NCBI GenBank assembly: GCA_052315415.1
Contig: JBLSDH010000004.1
Coordinates: 20,512-84,511 of the forward strand
DNA from: Cuniculiplasma sp052315415
Lineage (GTDB): Archaea > Thermoplasmatota > Thermoplasmata > Thermoplasmatales > Thermoplasmataceae
Length of the DNA stretch: 64,000 nt
Direction of reading: 5' to 3'
In this document: positions 42,125-51,624 of the stretch, in pieces
Layout: each line of letters opens with the position of its first letter
Position numbering within the stretch: the first letter of the stretch is position 1
Made by a program: the position numbers and the translations under genes
Notes under the pieces: generated by a model
The model's database searches: none
Seen by the model: only the letters and a program-made list of their open reading frames with translations
Told to the model about the DNA's origin: nothing

Positions 42125-43669
42125 GTGGATGAAAGCGGTAATGAATTTCCAAAGATAGGGGGAATGAATCCAAGGAAATATCAGGTTGAGGCTTACAGAA
42201 AGGCTCTTCAATATAATTTATTACTTGTGCTACCAACAGGACTTGGAAAGACACTTGTATCTGCAATGGTAGCCCTTTCTTATCTTAAAAATGAAAAAAG
42301 ATGCCTGATGCTTGCCCCAACAAGGCCGCTTGTTGATCAGCACCTGATAACAATGAGAAAACTTTTGAATGGAAATAATTTCACCATAGACTCAATAACA
42401 GGTGGAGACACAAAGGATGTAAGAAAGGATAAATGGGTATCCTCACATCTTCTTATAGGTACTCCACAGACTGTGGAAAAAGATATAAAGAATGGTATCG
42501 CAAACCTTGAAAAATACTTTCTCCTCATAGTGGATGAGGCCCACAGGGCAACCGGAAACTATTCATATGTTTTTGTTGCGAAGACTTTTCAGGATATGGG
42601 TGGTAGAAGAATCCTGGCAATGACGGCAAGCCCGGGCTCAAAAAACGAGAAAGTAGATGAGATAAAGGCAAACCTAGGAATTTCTGAGGTATACATAAAA
42701 ACCGATAAGGATCCTGATATTATAGAATACATACACGGCTATGATATTGAACCAATTTACATTGAGATACAAAAAGAACAGATGGTCTGCATATCAATGT
42801 TAAGGGGTGCCAGGGAAGAACTTATATCATCTCTGGCAAGGTATGCCCCAGAGATAAAAAGGAGATCTGGAAGGCAGGATATATCCAGGTACATGCGACA
42901 GCTTTCAATGAAGGCAGCATCTGGAGAGAAGAATCTTTTCAGTGTGATTCCATTATTCACTGCACTTATGAGACTGGACGTCCTTTCGGAATATGTGGAA
43001 ACCCAGGGTATAGAAGTTGCTTACAAAACACTTGAGGAGATGGAAAGATCTGAGGAAAAATCCATGAAGAGGACAATGGCAATACTTGATAAAAATGATT
43101 ATTTTTTAAAGGCTAAGAAAATAATGAAACAGGAATATGAGGAGTTTGAAAACCCTAAATTCAAAAAAATTCTTGAAATGTGTGAGGATAAAATAAAGGA
43201 GAATGAGTCATCAAGGTGTATAGTTTTCACACATTTTAGAAAAACCTCAGAGTTTCTGTTAAAATATTTAACAAAAAATTCTACTTTAATAAAGCCAATA
43301 AGATTCGTTGGTCAGGCAAGCAGGGAAAATGATCCGGGGATGTCTCAGAAAAAGCAGAGGGAGGGAATAAGCGAATTTTCATCCGGTAAATATAATGTGA
43401 TGCTTGCTACCAGTGTGGCAGAGGAGGGGCTTGATATCCCAGGTGCTGATATGGTAATTTTTTATGAACCTGTTCCATCTGAAATAAGGGCAATACAGAG
43501 AAGAGGAAGAACTGGAAGATTCAGGCATGGTTCTGTATATATCCTCATATTTGAAGGAACAAGGGATCAGGCTTATTATTATTCAAGCCTGAGAAAGGAG
43601 AAAAAGATGGTGAGCAGCCTTTCCAAAGATATGGAAAGGAAAAATCCAAGAAAAATTGATGAATATTAG
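42125..43669 (+). CDS. Hef-type DEAH helicase (XPF/MPH1 family) lacking the nuclease domain
   Basis: Superfamily 2 helicase that remodels stalled replication forks. Motifs: Q-like RKYQVEAYRKAL, I LPTGLGKTL, Ia APTRPLVDQH, II VDEAHRA, III AMTASPGS, a ~130-residue helical insert typical of Hef (about 215-350), IV VFTHFRKTSEFL, V ATSVAEEGLDIPG, VI QRRGRTGRF. In many euryarchaea Hef also has a C-terminal ERCC4 nuclease; here the 514-residue chain ends after the helicase, so the nuclease would be a separate gene elsewhere. Start is GTG 42125 or ATG 42164; both leave the helicase core intact. Its 3' end overlaps rfcS by 4 bases. Confidence 0.92.
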   Translation: MDESGNEFPKIGGMNPRKYQVEAYRKALQYNLLLVLPTGLGKTLVSAMVALSYLKNEKRCLMLAPTRPLVDQHLITMRKLLNGNNFTIDSITGGDTKDVRKDKWVSSHLLIGTPQTVEKDIKNGIANLEKYFLLIVDEAHRATGNYSYVFVAKTFQDMGGRRILAMTASPGSKNEKVDEIKANLGISEVYIKTDKDPDIIEYIHGYDIEPIYIEIQKEQMVCISMLRGAREELISSLARYAPEIKRRSGRQDISRYMRQLSMKAASGEKNLFSVIPLFTALMRLDVLSEYVETQGIEVAYKTLEEMERSEEKSMKRTMAILDKNDYFLKAKKIMKQEYEEFENPKFKKILEMCEDKIKENESSRCIVFTHFRKTSEFLLKYLTKNSTLIKPIRFVGQASRENDPGMSQKKQREGISEFSSGKYNVMLATSVAEEGLDIPGADMVIFYEPVPSEIRAIQRRGRTGRFRHGSVYILIFEGTRDQAYYYSSLRKEKKMVSSLSKDMERKNPRKIDEY

Positions 43670-44619
43670 ACTTTCTCAACAGATACGCTGCATAATCTTG
43701 CTATAAGATAGTCAATCTGTATCTTCTCCGTACCTCCCTGAACTATTCTGTATTCTGCGTCTGCAAGTGCAAGAATGCTCTCCCTCTTAAGAACAGGAGG
43801 AACCTGTTCATACCTCATAAGAATGTGAAGACCTTTTACTATTTCAAGACCTGAATAACCCCTTTCCACAAGAAGATCCTGAGCTATCTTTGATGCCTCC
43901 TCAAAGTTTCCATTTCTCACATTTGCAAGAAGGGGTCTAAGTTCCTTCTCTTCCACTATTCCTTCCAGTTCATAAACGTCCCTGACCTTAGGCTCTTCAA
44001 TATAAGAAATGGATTGAAGAGAGTTTATGGCTTTTCTAAGATCTCCATCAGAAAGCTCACCTATTGCCGAGTACACATCATCGTTTATTTTTAGATTTTC
44101 CTTCTCTCCAATTTTTTTAAGGGCCCTTACAACATCATCCTTTTCAAGTCTCTTGAATCTTAACACAATTGCCCTTGACTGGATTGGCTCAATTATGTTC
44201 GAAGAGTAATTGCATGAAAAAATGAACCTTAGATGTTCCGAATATACCTCCATGATCCTTCTAAGAGCGGTCTGCGCCTCCTGTGTCAGTTGATCTGCTT
44301 CATCAAGAAAAACTATTCTGTAACTATTCTCAGATAATGATCGCATCTTTCCAAAATTTTTGATATTTACCCTTATGGTATCTATTCCACGCTGATCTGA
44401 AGCGTTCAGTTCCATCAGGTTGTCCTGCCAGTTTTCACCAAGTATTTCTTTTGCCAGGGCCAATGCAGCGGTGGTTTTTCCACAGCCCGGGGGACCCGCA
44501 AGTATAATATTCTGAATTTCTCCAGCTTTTACAAAACTTGATAATACTTTCACGGCATCTTTCTGTCCTTCAAGATCCTCTACTCTGGAAGGTCTGTATT
44601 TTTCCACCCACATTTCCAT
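43666..44619 (-). CDS. rfcS: Replication factor C small subunit
   Basis: Clamp-loader subunit that opens PCNA on primed DNA. N-terminal WVEKYRPSRVEDLEGQ box, Walker A AGPPGCGKTTAALALA, Walker B VFLDEADQL, and the SRC-motif region NYSSNIIEPIQSRA (Cys replaced by Ala). 317 residues, normal for the small subunit. An ATG six bases downstream (MWVEKYRP) is an equally good start. Upstream (44620-44869) is a 250-base AT-rich gap shared with divergent purN in which I see only promoter-like AT boxes. Confidence 0.95.
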   Translation of the reverse strand: MEMWVEKYRPSRVEDLEGQKDAVKVLSSFVKAGEIQNIILAGPPGCGKTTAALALAKEILGENWQDNLMELNASDQRGIDTIRVNIKNFGKMRSLSENSYRIVFLDEADQLTQEAQTALRRIMEVYSEHLRFIFSCNYSSNIIEPIQSRAIVLRFKRLEKDDVVRALKKIGEKENLKINDDVYSAIGELSDGDLRKAINSLQSISYIEEPKVRDVYELEGIVEEKELRPLLANVRNGNFEEASKIAQDLLVERGYSGLEIVKGLHILMRYEQVPPVLKRESILALADAEYRIVQGGTEKIQIDYLIARLCSVSVEKV

Positions 44620-44869
44620 ATAAGGTAATTGCTCTTTAATAATATAATAATTCTCACATTTACAGAAATATATTGCATCAATCAGAATATTTGGAAATAA
44701 ATTTCAAAAGAACATCAGTTTTATTTTTAAAAAATAAGTTTTTAATTTAAAACGCCTATATGCCAAAAAAAGTAATTTCTTAATTTTAGAATATTCTCTT
44801 TACACTTTTTTAAGAATAACTATCTTGTTATAGAGAAGTATTTTAAATTATCATAATATAACATAATGT

Positions 44870-45460
44870 ATGGTCAGGCACAAGATTGCGGTTTTTGCTT
44901 CAGGCTCAGGAACAACATTTCAGAGCATTGTAGATCGAACAAAGAGTGAATCATCTTCATATCATGTTATCTTCCTGGTCACCGACAGGGAGGATTGCGG
45001 TGCTGTTTCAATAGCAAAAAACAATGGCATTGATGTGCTCCATTATGGTAACCGAGTAGTAGAGACGCTTCTGGATTCATCGGTGAGTCTTATTGTTCTT
45101 GCCGGGTTCCTCAAAATACTAAAACAGGATTTTATAAAAGCGTTCAACAATCGTATTGTTAACATTCACCCATCCTTACTGCCATCCTTTGGGGGCAAGG
45201 GTTTTTATGGAATGAATGTTCATCACGCTGTGCTAAGATCAGGGGTAAAATATACAGGGTTCACGGTACATCTGGTGAGGGAGGGTATAGATGATGGGCC
45301 CATAGTTTATCAGAAAATTGTGCCCGTACTTCCAGGGGACACTCCTGAAGACCTGCATGCAAGGGTTCATAAATATGAGTTGCAGATCTATCCGGGAATA
45401 ATTGATATGATGCTTTCCAATGGATACGATGTTGTTGGAAACACTGTAAACATAATGTAA
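44870..45460 (+). CDS. purN: Phosphoribosylglycinamide formyltransferase
   Basis: Uses 10-formyl-tetrahydrofolate to formylate GAR in purine synthesis. Motifs: FASGSGTTFQSIV (phosphate-binding), the catalytic region VNIHPSLLPSF with its conserved N and H, and YTGFTVHLVREGIDDGPIVYQ containing the catalytic Asp. 196 residues, normal. A tttaaatta box 20-28 bases upstream supports a leaderless ATG at 44870. With MptE and the FTCD enzymes it indicates a folate-type C1 economy. Confidence 0.94.
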   Translation: MVRHKIAVFASGSGTTFQSIVDRTKSESSSYHVIFLVTDREDCGAVSIAKNNGIDVLHYGNRVVETLLDSSVSLIVLAGFLKILKQDFIKAFNNRIVNIHPSLLPSFGGKGFYGMNVHHAVLRSGVKYTGFTVHLVREGIDDGPIVYQKIVPVLPGDTPEDLHARVHKYELQIYPGIIDMMLSNGYDVVGNTVNIM

Positions 45461-45518
45461 GACATGAAAGCATAAATTTTCAGAAATATTTTTGTATTAA
45501 AGTTTCATAAATATTTGT

Positions 45519-45905
45519 ATGATTGATTTTATAAAGATAAAAAGTGCTTTTGATTTTGAAGAGACAATGAAAAAGGTTCTTGACTTTTTAAATTCAAGAA
45601 AAGTTCTGGTTTTTACAATTATAGATCATAAAAAAAATGCAGAAAGGGTAAACATGTTCTTGAATAAAGAATCTCTAATTTTATTTGGAACACCAGAGGT
45701 GGGCACCAATCTGATGATTGAAAATCCAGACTCAGGTTTTGAACTTCCATTGAGAATCCTGATATATGAAAAAGATGGAAGTGTCAACATTGTATTGCCA
45801 GACATTGATAAAACAGCTCAGAGATTTTCCCTCACAGATTCATCAGAATCTTTGAAAAAAATGAAAAACCTAATGGGAGATTTAATTGCCAACTTTAATA
45901 TGTAA
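45519..45905 (+). CDS. DUF302 family protein
   Basis: A 128-residue DUF302 domain: SAFDFEETMKKVLDFL, VFTIIDHKKNAERV, LILFGTPEVGTNLM and the strand LPLRILIYEKDG are the family landmarks. DUF302 proteins are small alpha-beta proteins of unknown function, often near redox or haem-related genes; the VIDH histidine is frequently conserved. It starts 58 bases after purN and has its own AT-rich promoter-like stretch. No signal peptide. Confidence 0.85.
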   Translation: MIDFIKIKSAFDFEETMKKVLDFLNSRKVLVFTIIDHKKNAERVNMFLNKESLILFGTPEVGTNLMIENPDSGFELPLRILIYEKDGSVNIVLPDIDKTAQRFSLTDSSESLKKMKNLMGDLIANFNM

Positions 45906-45958
45906 TGAGATTGGCAGCTTAAAATTAATTTTTTATTTTTCAATATAATTTAGATTTT

Positions 45959-47149
45959 TTATATTAATTTCAACTTTTTCCCAACATTCTGAAAACCGTC
46001 AATACACATTGAAATCTCTTCATCTGAATGCAATGCAGATGGCATCAGTCTTATTCTGGCCATTCCTCTTGCAACAGTAGGATAGACTATAGGGGAGGCA
46101 AAAATATTTTCCTGTTCATACAGGAGCTTGCTCATCTCCTGGGTTTTTTTCTCGTCTTTTATGAGTACGGGTGTTATTGGCGTCTTCGTGTTTGTAAGTT
46201 CAAAGCCTGAATTTTTAAGACCATCCTGAAGTTTTCTAGCATTGTTCCATAACCTCTTAATGTAAGAATCATCCCTTTCCATTATTTCAATTGCCTTAAT
46301 TACGGCTGCTGTGTCTGCAGGATTTAAACCACTACTGAAAAGGAAGGGCCTTGCCCTCTGTTTTAATAGTTCAATCAGTTTGGAACTTCCTGCAACAAAT
46401 CCACCCATGGATCCAAGGGCCTTGGAAAATGTTCCCATTTCAACTTCAACCTTATGGGATAGCCCAAAGTGGTCAACTATTCCCCTTCCATTTTTCCCAA
46501 GAACACCCTCTCCATGGGCATCATCCACATAAAGCATTGCATCATATTTTTCCTTAATTTCCGCAAGTTCATCGAGCTTTGCCATGTCTCCATCCATACT
46601 GAAGACACCATCTGTGACTATGAGAGCTTTTTTACCTTCTTTTCTGTGCTCTTTCAAATTATTCTCAAGATCCTCCGTGGATAGGTGTTTGTAAACATAT
46701 CTTTTGGCCGAACTCAGCCTCATTCCATCAATTATACTGGCATGATTCAATTCTTCGCTGAATAAAAGATCTTCCTTATTTACAAGCACCGGGATTGTAC
46801 CAAGGTTTGCCAATAAACCGCCTTGGTAGACAATTGCTGCTTCCATATGCTTGAATTTTGCAAGTTTTTCCTCAAGCTTTATATGGAGTTCATTTGTTCC
46901 CGCTATTGATCTTACTGCACCAGCTCCAATTCCATAAGTTTCAATTGCGTCTATTACCGCTTTTTTTATTTCTGTGTGATTGGCAAATCCAAGGTAATTG
47001 TTGGAGCACATATTTAGAACGATCTTTCCTCCGATTTTTATATAGGCTCCCTGTGAGCTTTCCAGGGTTTTGTGGTTAACATACCTCCCAGAATTTTTAA
47101 GTTCATTCAGTTCATCATCAACCCATTTCATGTCAGTCATATTTTTCAC
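45959..47149 (-). CDS. kbl: Glycine C-acetyltransferase / 2-amino-3-ketobutyrate CoA ligase
   Basis: PLP-dependent alpha-oxoamine synthase. Landmarks: NMCSNNYLGFANH, GAVRSIAGTNELH, TDGVFSMDGDMAKLDEL, YVDDAHGEGVLGKNGRG, and the PLP lysine in GTFSKALGSMGGFVAG. 396 residues. Kbl normally cleaves 2-amino-3-ketobutyrate to glycine and acetyl-CoA after threonine dehydrogenase; 8-amino-7-oxononanoate synthase is the main alternative, though no biotin genes are nearby. GTG at 47149 is well placed after an aagga Shine-Dalgarno; ATG at 47140 is also possible. It follows alaX by 32 bases. Confidence 0.88.
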   Translation of the reverse strand: MKNMTDMKWVDDELNELKNSGRYVNHKTLESSQGAYIKIGGKIVLNMCSNNYLGFANHTEIKKAVIDAIETYGIGAGAVRSIAGTNELHIKLEEKLAKFKHMEAAIVYQGGLLANLGTIPVLVNKEDLLFSEELNHASIIDGMRLSSAKRYVYKHLSTEDLENNLKEHRKEGKKALIVTDGVFSMDGDMAKLDELAEIKEKYDAMLYVDDAHGEGVLGKNGRGIVDHFGLSHKVEVEMGTFSKALGSMGGFVAGSSKLIELLKQRARPFLFSSGLNPADTAAVIKAIEIMERDDSYIKRLWNNARKLQDGLKNSGFELTNTKTPITPVLIKDEKKTQEMSKLLYEQENIFASPIVYPTVARGMARIRLMPSALHSDEEISMCIDGFQNVGKKLKLI

Positions 47150-47181
47150 ATGTTTCCTTCTTAATTAAAAATTTCCAAAAT

Positions 47182-47922
47182 TCATAGAAGATTGAAATAC
47201 ATTCTCTTGTTTTTGCTCCCTTTATTTTCAATTTTCTGCAGAACAATCGTTCCAACTTCAGATGTATTCTTCACATGTGTACCGCCGTCGGATTGCATGT
47301 CAACACCTTCGATTTCAATTATTCTTACTGTTTCCAGTGATTCCAATAGTTTTCTGCCCGGTTCCGTTCTGGCAAGGCCCTCAATTTTTAAAGCTTCATC
47401 CTTTGGCAAGAATTTTACGTTTATATTATGTTTTTCAGATATGATCCTGTTTGCATTTTCAATTATTTCATTGGCCAGGTCCTGAGAGAAATTTGAAACC
47501 GAAAAATCAACTCTTGCACGATCATCATATATCTGGCTCCCGGTTATCAACGTTTCATTATTGTAAAGATGAACTGCAGCATCAATTATGTGGACAGCAC
47601 TGTGAAATCTCATCAGCATATGTCTTCTCTCCCAGTCAATTATTGCCTTTACATCCTTTCCTTTTATATTATGATCTAAATCATTTAAATCAGCCACATG
47701 AAGAACATCATCGCCAGACTTCACGGTATCAATTATTTTCATCTTCTTACCTTCACTTATAATCCAGCCTTTGTCTCCCGGCTGACCTCCTCCAGCTGCA
47801 TAGAATACTGTCTTATCGAGAATAATCCCTGAATCTGTTATATCCAAAACATTGGCAGTGGTTTCCTTCAGATATGCATCCTTAAGGTAAATTTTTTCAG
47901 TCATTTTTTCACATTTTTTCAT
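47182..47922 (-). CDS. alaX: Alanyl-tRNA editing protein AlaX
   Basis: Free-standing editing factor that deacylates Ser-tRNA(Ala) or Gly-tRNA(Ala). Zinc ligands: MRFHSAVHIID (HxxxH) and DGGTHV in VDMQSDGGTHVKNT; the glycine-rich AAGGGQPGDKG loop is present as in AlaX-M. 246 residues, the medium form, longer than AlaX-S. ATG at 47922 or ATG at 47904 (MTEKIYLKD) may be the start. It lies upstream of kbl on the same strand, linking glycine/alanine/serine tRNA quality control with glycine metabolism in one transcript. Confidence 0.92.
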   Translation of the reverse strand: MKKCEKMTEKIYLKDAYLKETTANVLDITDSGIILDKTVFYAAGGGQPGDKGWIISEGKKMKIIDTVKSGDDVLHVADLNDLDHNIKGKDVKAIIDWERRHMLMRFHSAVHIIDAAVHLYNNETLITGSQIYDDRARVDFSVSNFSQDLANEIIENANRIISEKHNINVKFLPKDEALKIEGLARTEPGRKLLESLETVRIIEIEGVDMQSDGGTHVKNTSEVGTIVLQKIENKGSKNKRMYFNLL

Positions 47923-48047
47923 TATATTTGTCTTTTTTCAATTATTCACTTTTAAATTCTTGTTAAAATTTTCTTTCAGAGAAATTATAAGGAAAATAAC
48001 AATTTCTGTTTACGAAATCAATATGGGGAAAAACCTTTGAATACTGG

Positions 48048-48554
48048 ATGGGAATATTTGCAATTCTCATTCCACTAATGTCTCTTTACATTATCATAAG
48101 ATTATTTGCCAGGTCAGTATATTCCTGGATATTCCTCCCTGTTAATGGAATACTTGTTTTTTCAATCTACTATGTTTATGGTAATATTGTAAGTGTAAAT
48201 CTTACTGAAGGAGCACTTGCAATATTGATATTTCTTGTTTTTGTATTCAGTCCCTTACTGATGATAGTTATGAGATACAGAAGAAAGCATGAATTTTCAA
48301 CAGGTTCATGGAAGGTTTCAAAAGCCTTCTACAATAATGCAATCCCGTATGTTTCTTCATTTATATACTACATTTTTTCCATAGTTTTTATTATTTCAGA
48401 AACATCTATTTTGAACAGTTTTCTCCAAAATTATATGTTTTATGTATTCATTATATTTAGCAGCATCTATTATATGGTCCTGGTTGCTGCAATTGTAAAA
48501 CATGGAAAAATTATGGGATCAAACCTGAAAAATGAAAAAAATAGTTCAGAGTAA
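48048..48554 (+). CDS. Unknown membrane protein with five hydrophobic segments
   Basis: A 168-residue hydrophobic protein with about five membrane-spanning segments (near residues 2-22, 24-46, 52-76, 101-120 and 128-152) and short basic loops (MRYRRKHEF). No recognised motif. The ATG at 48048 is the only reasonable start. The last 9 bases overlap the convergent acetamidase gene. AT-rich upstream sequence can hold a promoter. Confidence 0.55.
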   Translation: MGIFAILIPLMSLYIIIRLFARSVYSWIFLPVNGILVFSIYYVYGNIVSVNLTEGALAILIFLVFVFSPLLMIVMRYRRKHEFSTGSWKVSKAFYNNAIPYVSSFIYYIFSIVFIISETSILNSFLQNYMFYVFIIFSSIYYMVLVAAIVKHGKIMGSNLKNEKNSSE

Positions 48555-49457
48555 ATCCGATGGCATTTTTAGAGAAACTACAAAATTTGGCTCATCAACT
48601 ATTTCTGTAATTTCAAGATCTCCTACAATGCTTGCAAGTACATATGTCTCAGTATTATTGAGACCAAGGTAAGAGAATTCCCTAATCATTTCAAATAGAG
48701 CTTCCCTGGCACATTGGTAAAGGTCAGGGCCTACCCCTGTTGTCCATAAATATTGTCCTGATTCACTGAAAGAACCCCTTGCAACAGGTGTTTTTATTTT
48801 AGAATTTTTTAGAATTTCTAAATGAAATTCTATTACTGAATCAGTTTCTATGGCGGTTCCACACACCTCTCCATTACCCTGGCTGCCATGCGAGTCCCCA
48901 AATGAGATGTTTCCACCTTTGAGAAAAACTGGAAAACTTATGTGGAAACCCTCTGTCATATGCCTGAAGTCCATGTTTCCTCCAAAATGCTGTGGTGGAA
49001 TCATTCCATACTCATTGGTGGCTGGTGACACCCCAACCACGCCAAGAAAAGGTCTATCTTTTATCCTGATTCCCTTAAGAAAGTTTTCAGGATATACGCA
49101 CCCCCAGTATCCATCCTTTTTCTTCCACTTTATCAGAATGCTTTCTGCATCCTTAATCAGTCCGAATCCTGGAATTACTGCTGACCAGCCAAAATTTCCA
49201 CTTTTTATGCTGTCAATGTTAAGAACAATAGCATCTCCAGGTTCTGCCCCCTCAACTGAAAAAGGCCCGAATGCCCCCTCAAATGAATCCAGATTCATGG
49301 ATTTAAATTTCTCCAGTGTGGTGTTCTCCCGGATCTTACCAACAGAAGAATCTGGTACATGAAGAATTACCTTTTCTCCTGGTTTAATGGTTCCACAAGG
49401 TACATTTTTAGCAGTCCATGAATAATGAATGAATTGTTCACTCCATTTCATTTCCAT
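48546..49457 (-). CDS. Acetamidase/formamidase family protein
   Basis: Metal-dependent amidase releasing ammonia from short amides. Family features: FSVEGAEPGDAIVLNIDSI, GVVGVSPATNEYGMIPPQHFGGNMDFRHM-like region (here GVVGVSPATNEYG, PPQHFGGNMDFRHM), SFGDSHGSQGNGEVCGTAIE and DLYQCAREALFEMI. 303 residues, normal for archaeal FmdA/AmdA types. Formamide could come from histidine or cyanide metabolism; the substrate is not deducible. Monocistronic, with its ATG 108 bases from the divergent htpX gene. Confidence 0.9.
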   Translation of the reverse strand: MEMKWSEQFIHYSWTAKNVPCGTIKPGEKVILHVPDSSVGKIRENTTLEKFKSMNLDSFEGAFGPFSVEGAEPGDAIVLNIDSIKSGNFGWSAVIPGFGLIKDAESILIKWKKKDGYWGCVYPENFLKGIRIKDRPFLGVVGVSPATNEYGMIPPQHFGGNMDFRHMTEGFHISFPVFLKGGNISFGDSHGSQGNGEVCGTAIETDSVIEFHLEILKNSKIKTPVARGSFSESGQYLWTTGVGPDLYQCAREALFEMIREFSYLGLNNTETYVLASIVGDLEITEIVDEPNFVVSLKMPSDLL

Positions 49458-49565
49458 AATGTTCCATATTATGCAAATATTTAATTTATGACCTTCAAAA
49501 TTATTACTTAACTCAATAAAAAATTTATTAGTAAAAGTTTATAATCCAATTTTTAATATATCATT

Positions 49566-50534
49566 ATGAACCTAATGGGTGCAAAATTAAAAATTGCAAC
49601 CATATTTGCCGGTATTGGAATAGCATTGCTGGCATCTCTTTTAATTATGGGAGTATCCTCTTATTTCTTTGGCACTTCAATTTCTTTTGGACTATTTGGA
49701 ATTCTAATAATATTCGTATTTATCATGGATATCATTCAGTATCTCATATCGCCATACCTGATAGGATACATGTATCACCTGAAGGAGATAAGCCCTGGTG
49801 ATTTTCAGTATTCTTCAGTGTATCAGTCATTGGAAAATGTCTGCAGGGTAAATAACATATCAGTTCCAAAGCTTTACATAGCCAACGTCCCTTTTCCAAA
49901 TGCATTTGCATATGGGAATATAATATCTGGAAAGAGAATGGCAGTCACAGCACCAATATTACAGATTCTTAACAAGGATGAATTGGAGGCCGTTATGGCT
50001 CATGAGATAGGCCATCTGAAGCATCACGACGTTGCCCTTCTTATGGCAATAGGGCTCATACCTACACTGATCTTTTATTTCGGATATTCACTTCTATTCT
50101 CAGGTGGAGGAAGAAGATCAAATGGAACTGCTATGCTTGTTGCAATAGCACTTGTTGCAGTCAGTTTTCTTTTCAATATAATGATACTTGGTGTCAACAG
50201 AATAAGGGAGAGTTATGCTGATTACAATTCAGCAATTACAATGGAAAATGGCCCTCAGAACCTTCAGACGGCACTTGCAAAAATTGTCGCCACATCTTCA
50301 AGAAACACCTTTTTCAGAAGGAGGAAATCAAGAAGCAATCCATCATCTTCCCTTGGGAGTATGCTAATGTTTTCAGGTGAAAATGACGGTAATGACGCAC
50401 AATATCATATGAACCTTATTGAGCAGTGGAAAAGAATGAAAGTCCCTCTCTCAAAGAGAGTATTCTCAGATCATCCTCACCCTGCCCTAAGAATACAGAT
50501 GCTTGAAAAACTTAAAAATAATGGCTTTCAGTGA
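49566..50534 (+). CDS. htpX: HtpX-type membrane zinc protease (M48)
   Basis: Membrane quality-control protease. Two N-terminal helices (about 7-60), zinc motif VMAHEIGHLKHHDV (HExxH near residue 145), two further helices (about 155-215) and the third ligand in RIRESYADYNSA. 322 residues. Insert and C-terminal HPHPALRIQMLEKL are typical. The GTG/ATG of the next gene overlaps its stop (GTGA at 50531-50534), so the two are coupled. Confidence 0.93.
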   Translation: MNLMGAKLKIATIFAGIGIALLASLLIMGVSSYFFGTSISFGLFGILIIFVFIMDIIQYLISPYLIGYMYHLKEISPGDFQYSSVYQSLENVCRVNNISVPKLYIANVPFPNAFAYGNIISGKRMAVTAPILQILNKDELEAVMAHEIGHLKHHDVALLMAIGLIPTLIFYFGYSLLFSGGGRRSNGTAMLVAIALVAVSFLFNIMILGVNRIRESYADYNSAITMENGPQNLQTALAKIVATSSRNTFFRRRKSRSNPSSSLGSMLMFSGENDGNDAQYHMNLIEQWKRMKVPLSKRVFSDHPHPALRIQMLEKLKNNGFQ

Positions 50535-50965
50535 AACCGATGAATAAAGAAAGATTGCAGGAAGTTGCAATTCGAATAAAAAAAAGTATAAAAATTCCAG
50601 ATTTTTCTTTTTTTGAAACATCTAATGGCCAATATGTTCCTGTAATGCAGGGTGATGAGATCTCCATGTACAGGCATGATGAGGAAACAATAGTGTTGAT
50701 AGATGGTAGGAAGATTTATTTTAACGAGAGGGCAGTGGCAAAATTATACTTCTTTGCAGCTATTCTTGCAATAAAGGCTATAAGATTTCCATCTCCGGAG
50801 GAAAGCGGAAGACTTGTGTCAATAGTTGAAAGGGCAATTAACAGTGACAGAAGCGTAGTGATGAGAGAAATAGAAAAATTTGAAGAAAATGAAAGGAGGG
50901 AAATTATGGATTTTCTAATAAAAGAGGACAGATATTTCCTCCTGTTATTGTATGACTATCTTTAA
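50531..50965 (+). CDS. Unknown protein coupled to htpX
   Basis: A 141-144-residue soluble protein of no family known to me. It opens with a basic helix (NKERLQEVAIRIKKSIK), has a middle beta region (GDEISMYRHDEETIVLIDGRKIYFNE) and a helical, glutamate-rich C-terminal half. Start is GTG 50531, overlapping the htpX stop in a GTGA arrangement, or ATG 50540. Position suggests a function linked to HtpX, for example as a cytoplasmic regulator or substrate adaptor, but this is inference. Confidence 0.65.
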   Translation: MKPMNKERLQEVAIRIKKSIKIPDFSFFETSNGQYVPVMQGDEISMYRHDEETIVLIDGRKIYFNERAVAKLYFFAAILAIKAIRFPSPEESGRLVSIVERAINSDRSVVMREIEKFEENERREIMDFLIKEDRYFLLLLYDYL

Positions 50966-51009
50966 AGTGGCATAACTTTAATTTTGAAAAATTATACAGA
51001 TTGACTTTA

Positions 51010-51624
51010 ATGACTCCATTTATAGTTTTAGAGGGCATTGACAGAACAGGGAAGTCCAGTCTCGTTGATCTTCTGTATACACATATCTCTGAATTGAATA
51101 GGGAAACAGTGAAAACACATGAGCCTACAGAGAGATTTGGAATGGGGTTGAATTTGGAGGGAAAACTAAAAAAGGAAGAGTTTCTCATACTCACAGCTCT
51201 GTTTTTGAGAGACAGGATGTTTCATAATGTGGAGATAAATAGATGGCTGGGAGATAGCAAAATTGTGCTATGCGACAGATATTCCCTTTCCACAGTGGCA
51301 TACCAGGGTAAATATATGGCTGAATTCCTGGGTTCAAGAGAAGCAGCCCTTAACTATATGGGCATGGTGTGCAAACCATTTCACATTATGCCAGATCTTA
51401 CAATTCTAATAACAATAGATCCGGAAGAGGCTGCAAGAAGAAAGACAAAGGAGGACAAATTGAATTTCTTTGAGAATTTTGAATTTTTGAAGGATGTTCA
51501 GGAGAATTTTTTAACAGCGATACAAAATAAAATTTTGTGCGAAAACACATTGATCTTGGATGGAAACAGATCACTTGACCAGCTTTTTAAAGATATATTA
51601 AAAAAAATTGAGGCATTTATTTAG
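51010..51624 (+). CDS. tmk: Thymidylate kinase
   Basis: Phosphorylates dTMP to dTDP. P-loop VLEGIDRTGKSSL, KTHEPTERFGMG (substrate arginine/glutamate loop), LCDRYSLSTVAYQG, and a lid-like RRKTKEDKLNFFEN. About 204 residues from the ATG at 51010; the TTG at 51001 adds three codons and is less likely. The 3' end overlaps the convergent map gene by 8 bases. Confidence 0.92.
   Translation: MTPFIVLEGIDRTGKSSLVDLLYTHISELNRETVKTHEPTERFGMGLNLEGKLKKEEFLILTALFLRDRMFHNVEINRWLGDSKIVLCDRYSLSTVAYQGKYMAEFLGSREAALNYMGMVCKPFHIMPDLTILITIDPEEAARRKTKEDKLNFFENFEFLKDVQENFLTAIQNKILCENTLILDGNRSLDQLFKDILKKIEAFI

Noticed and set aside
48850..49362. 170-codon plus-strand frame opposite the acetamidase gene
   Set aside because: Proline/serine-rich shadow of a conserved amidase; no start signal.
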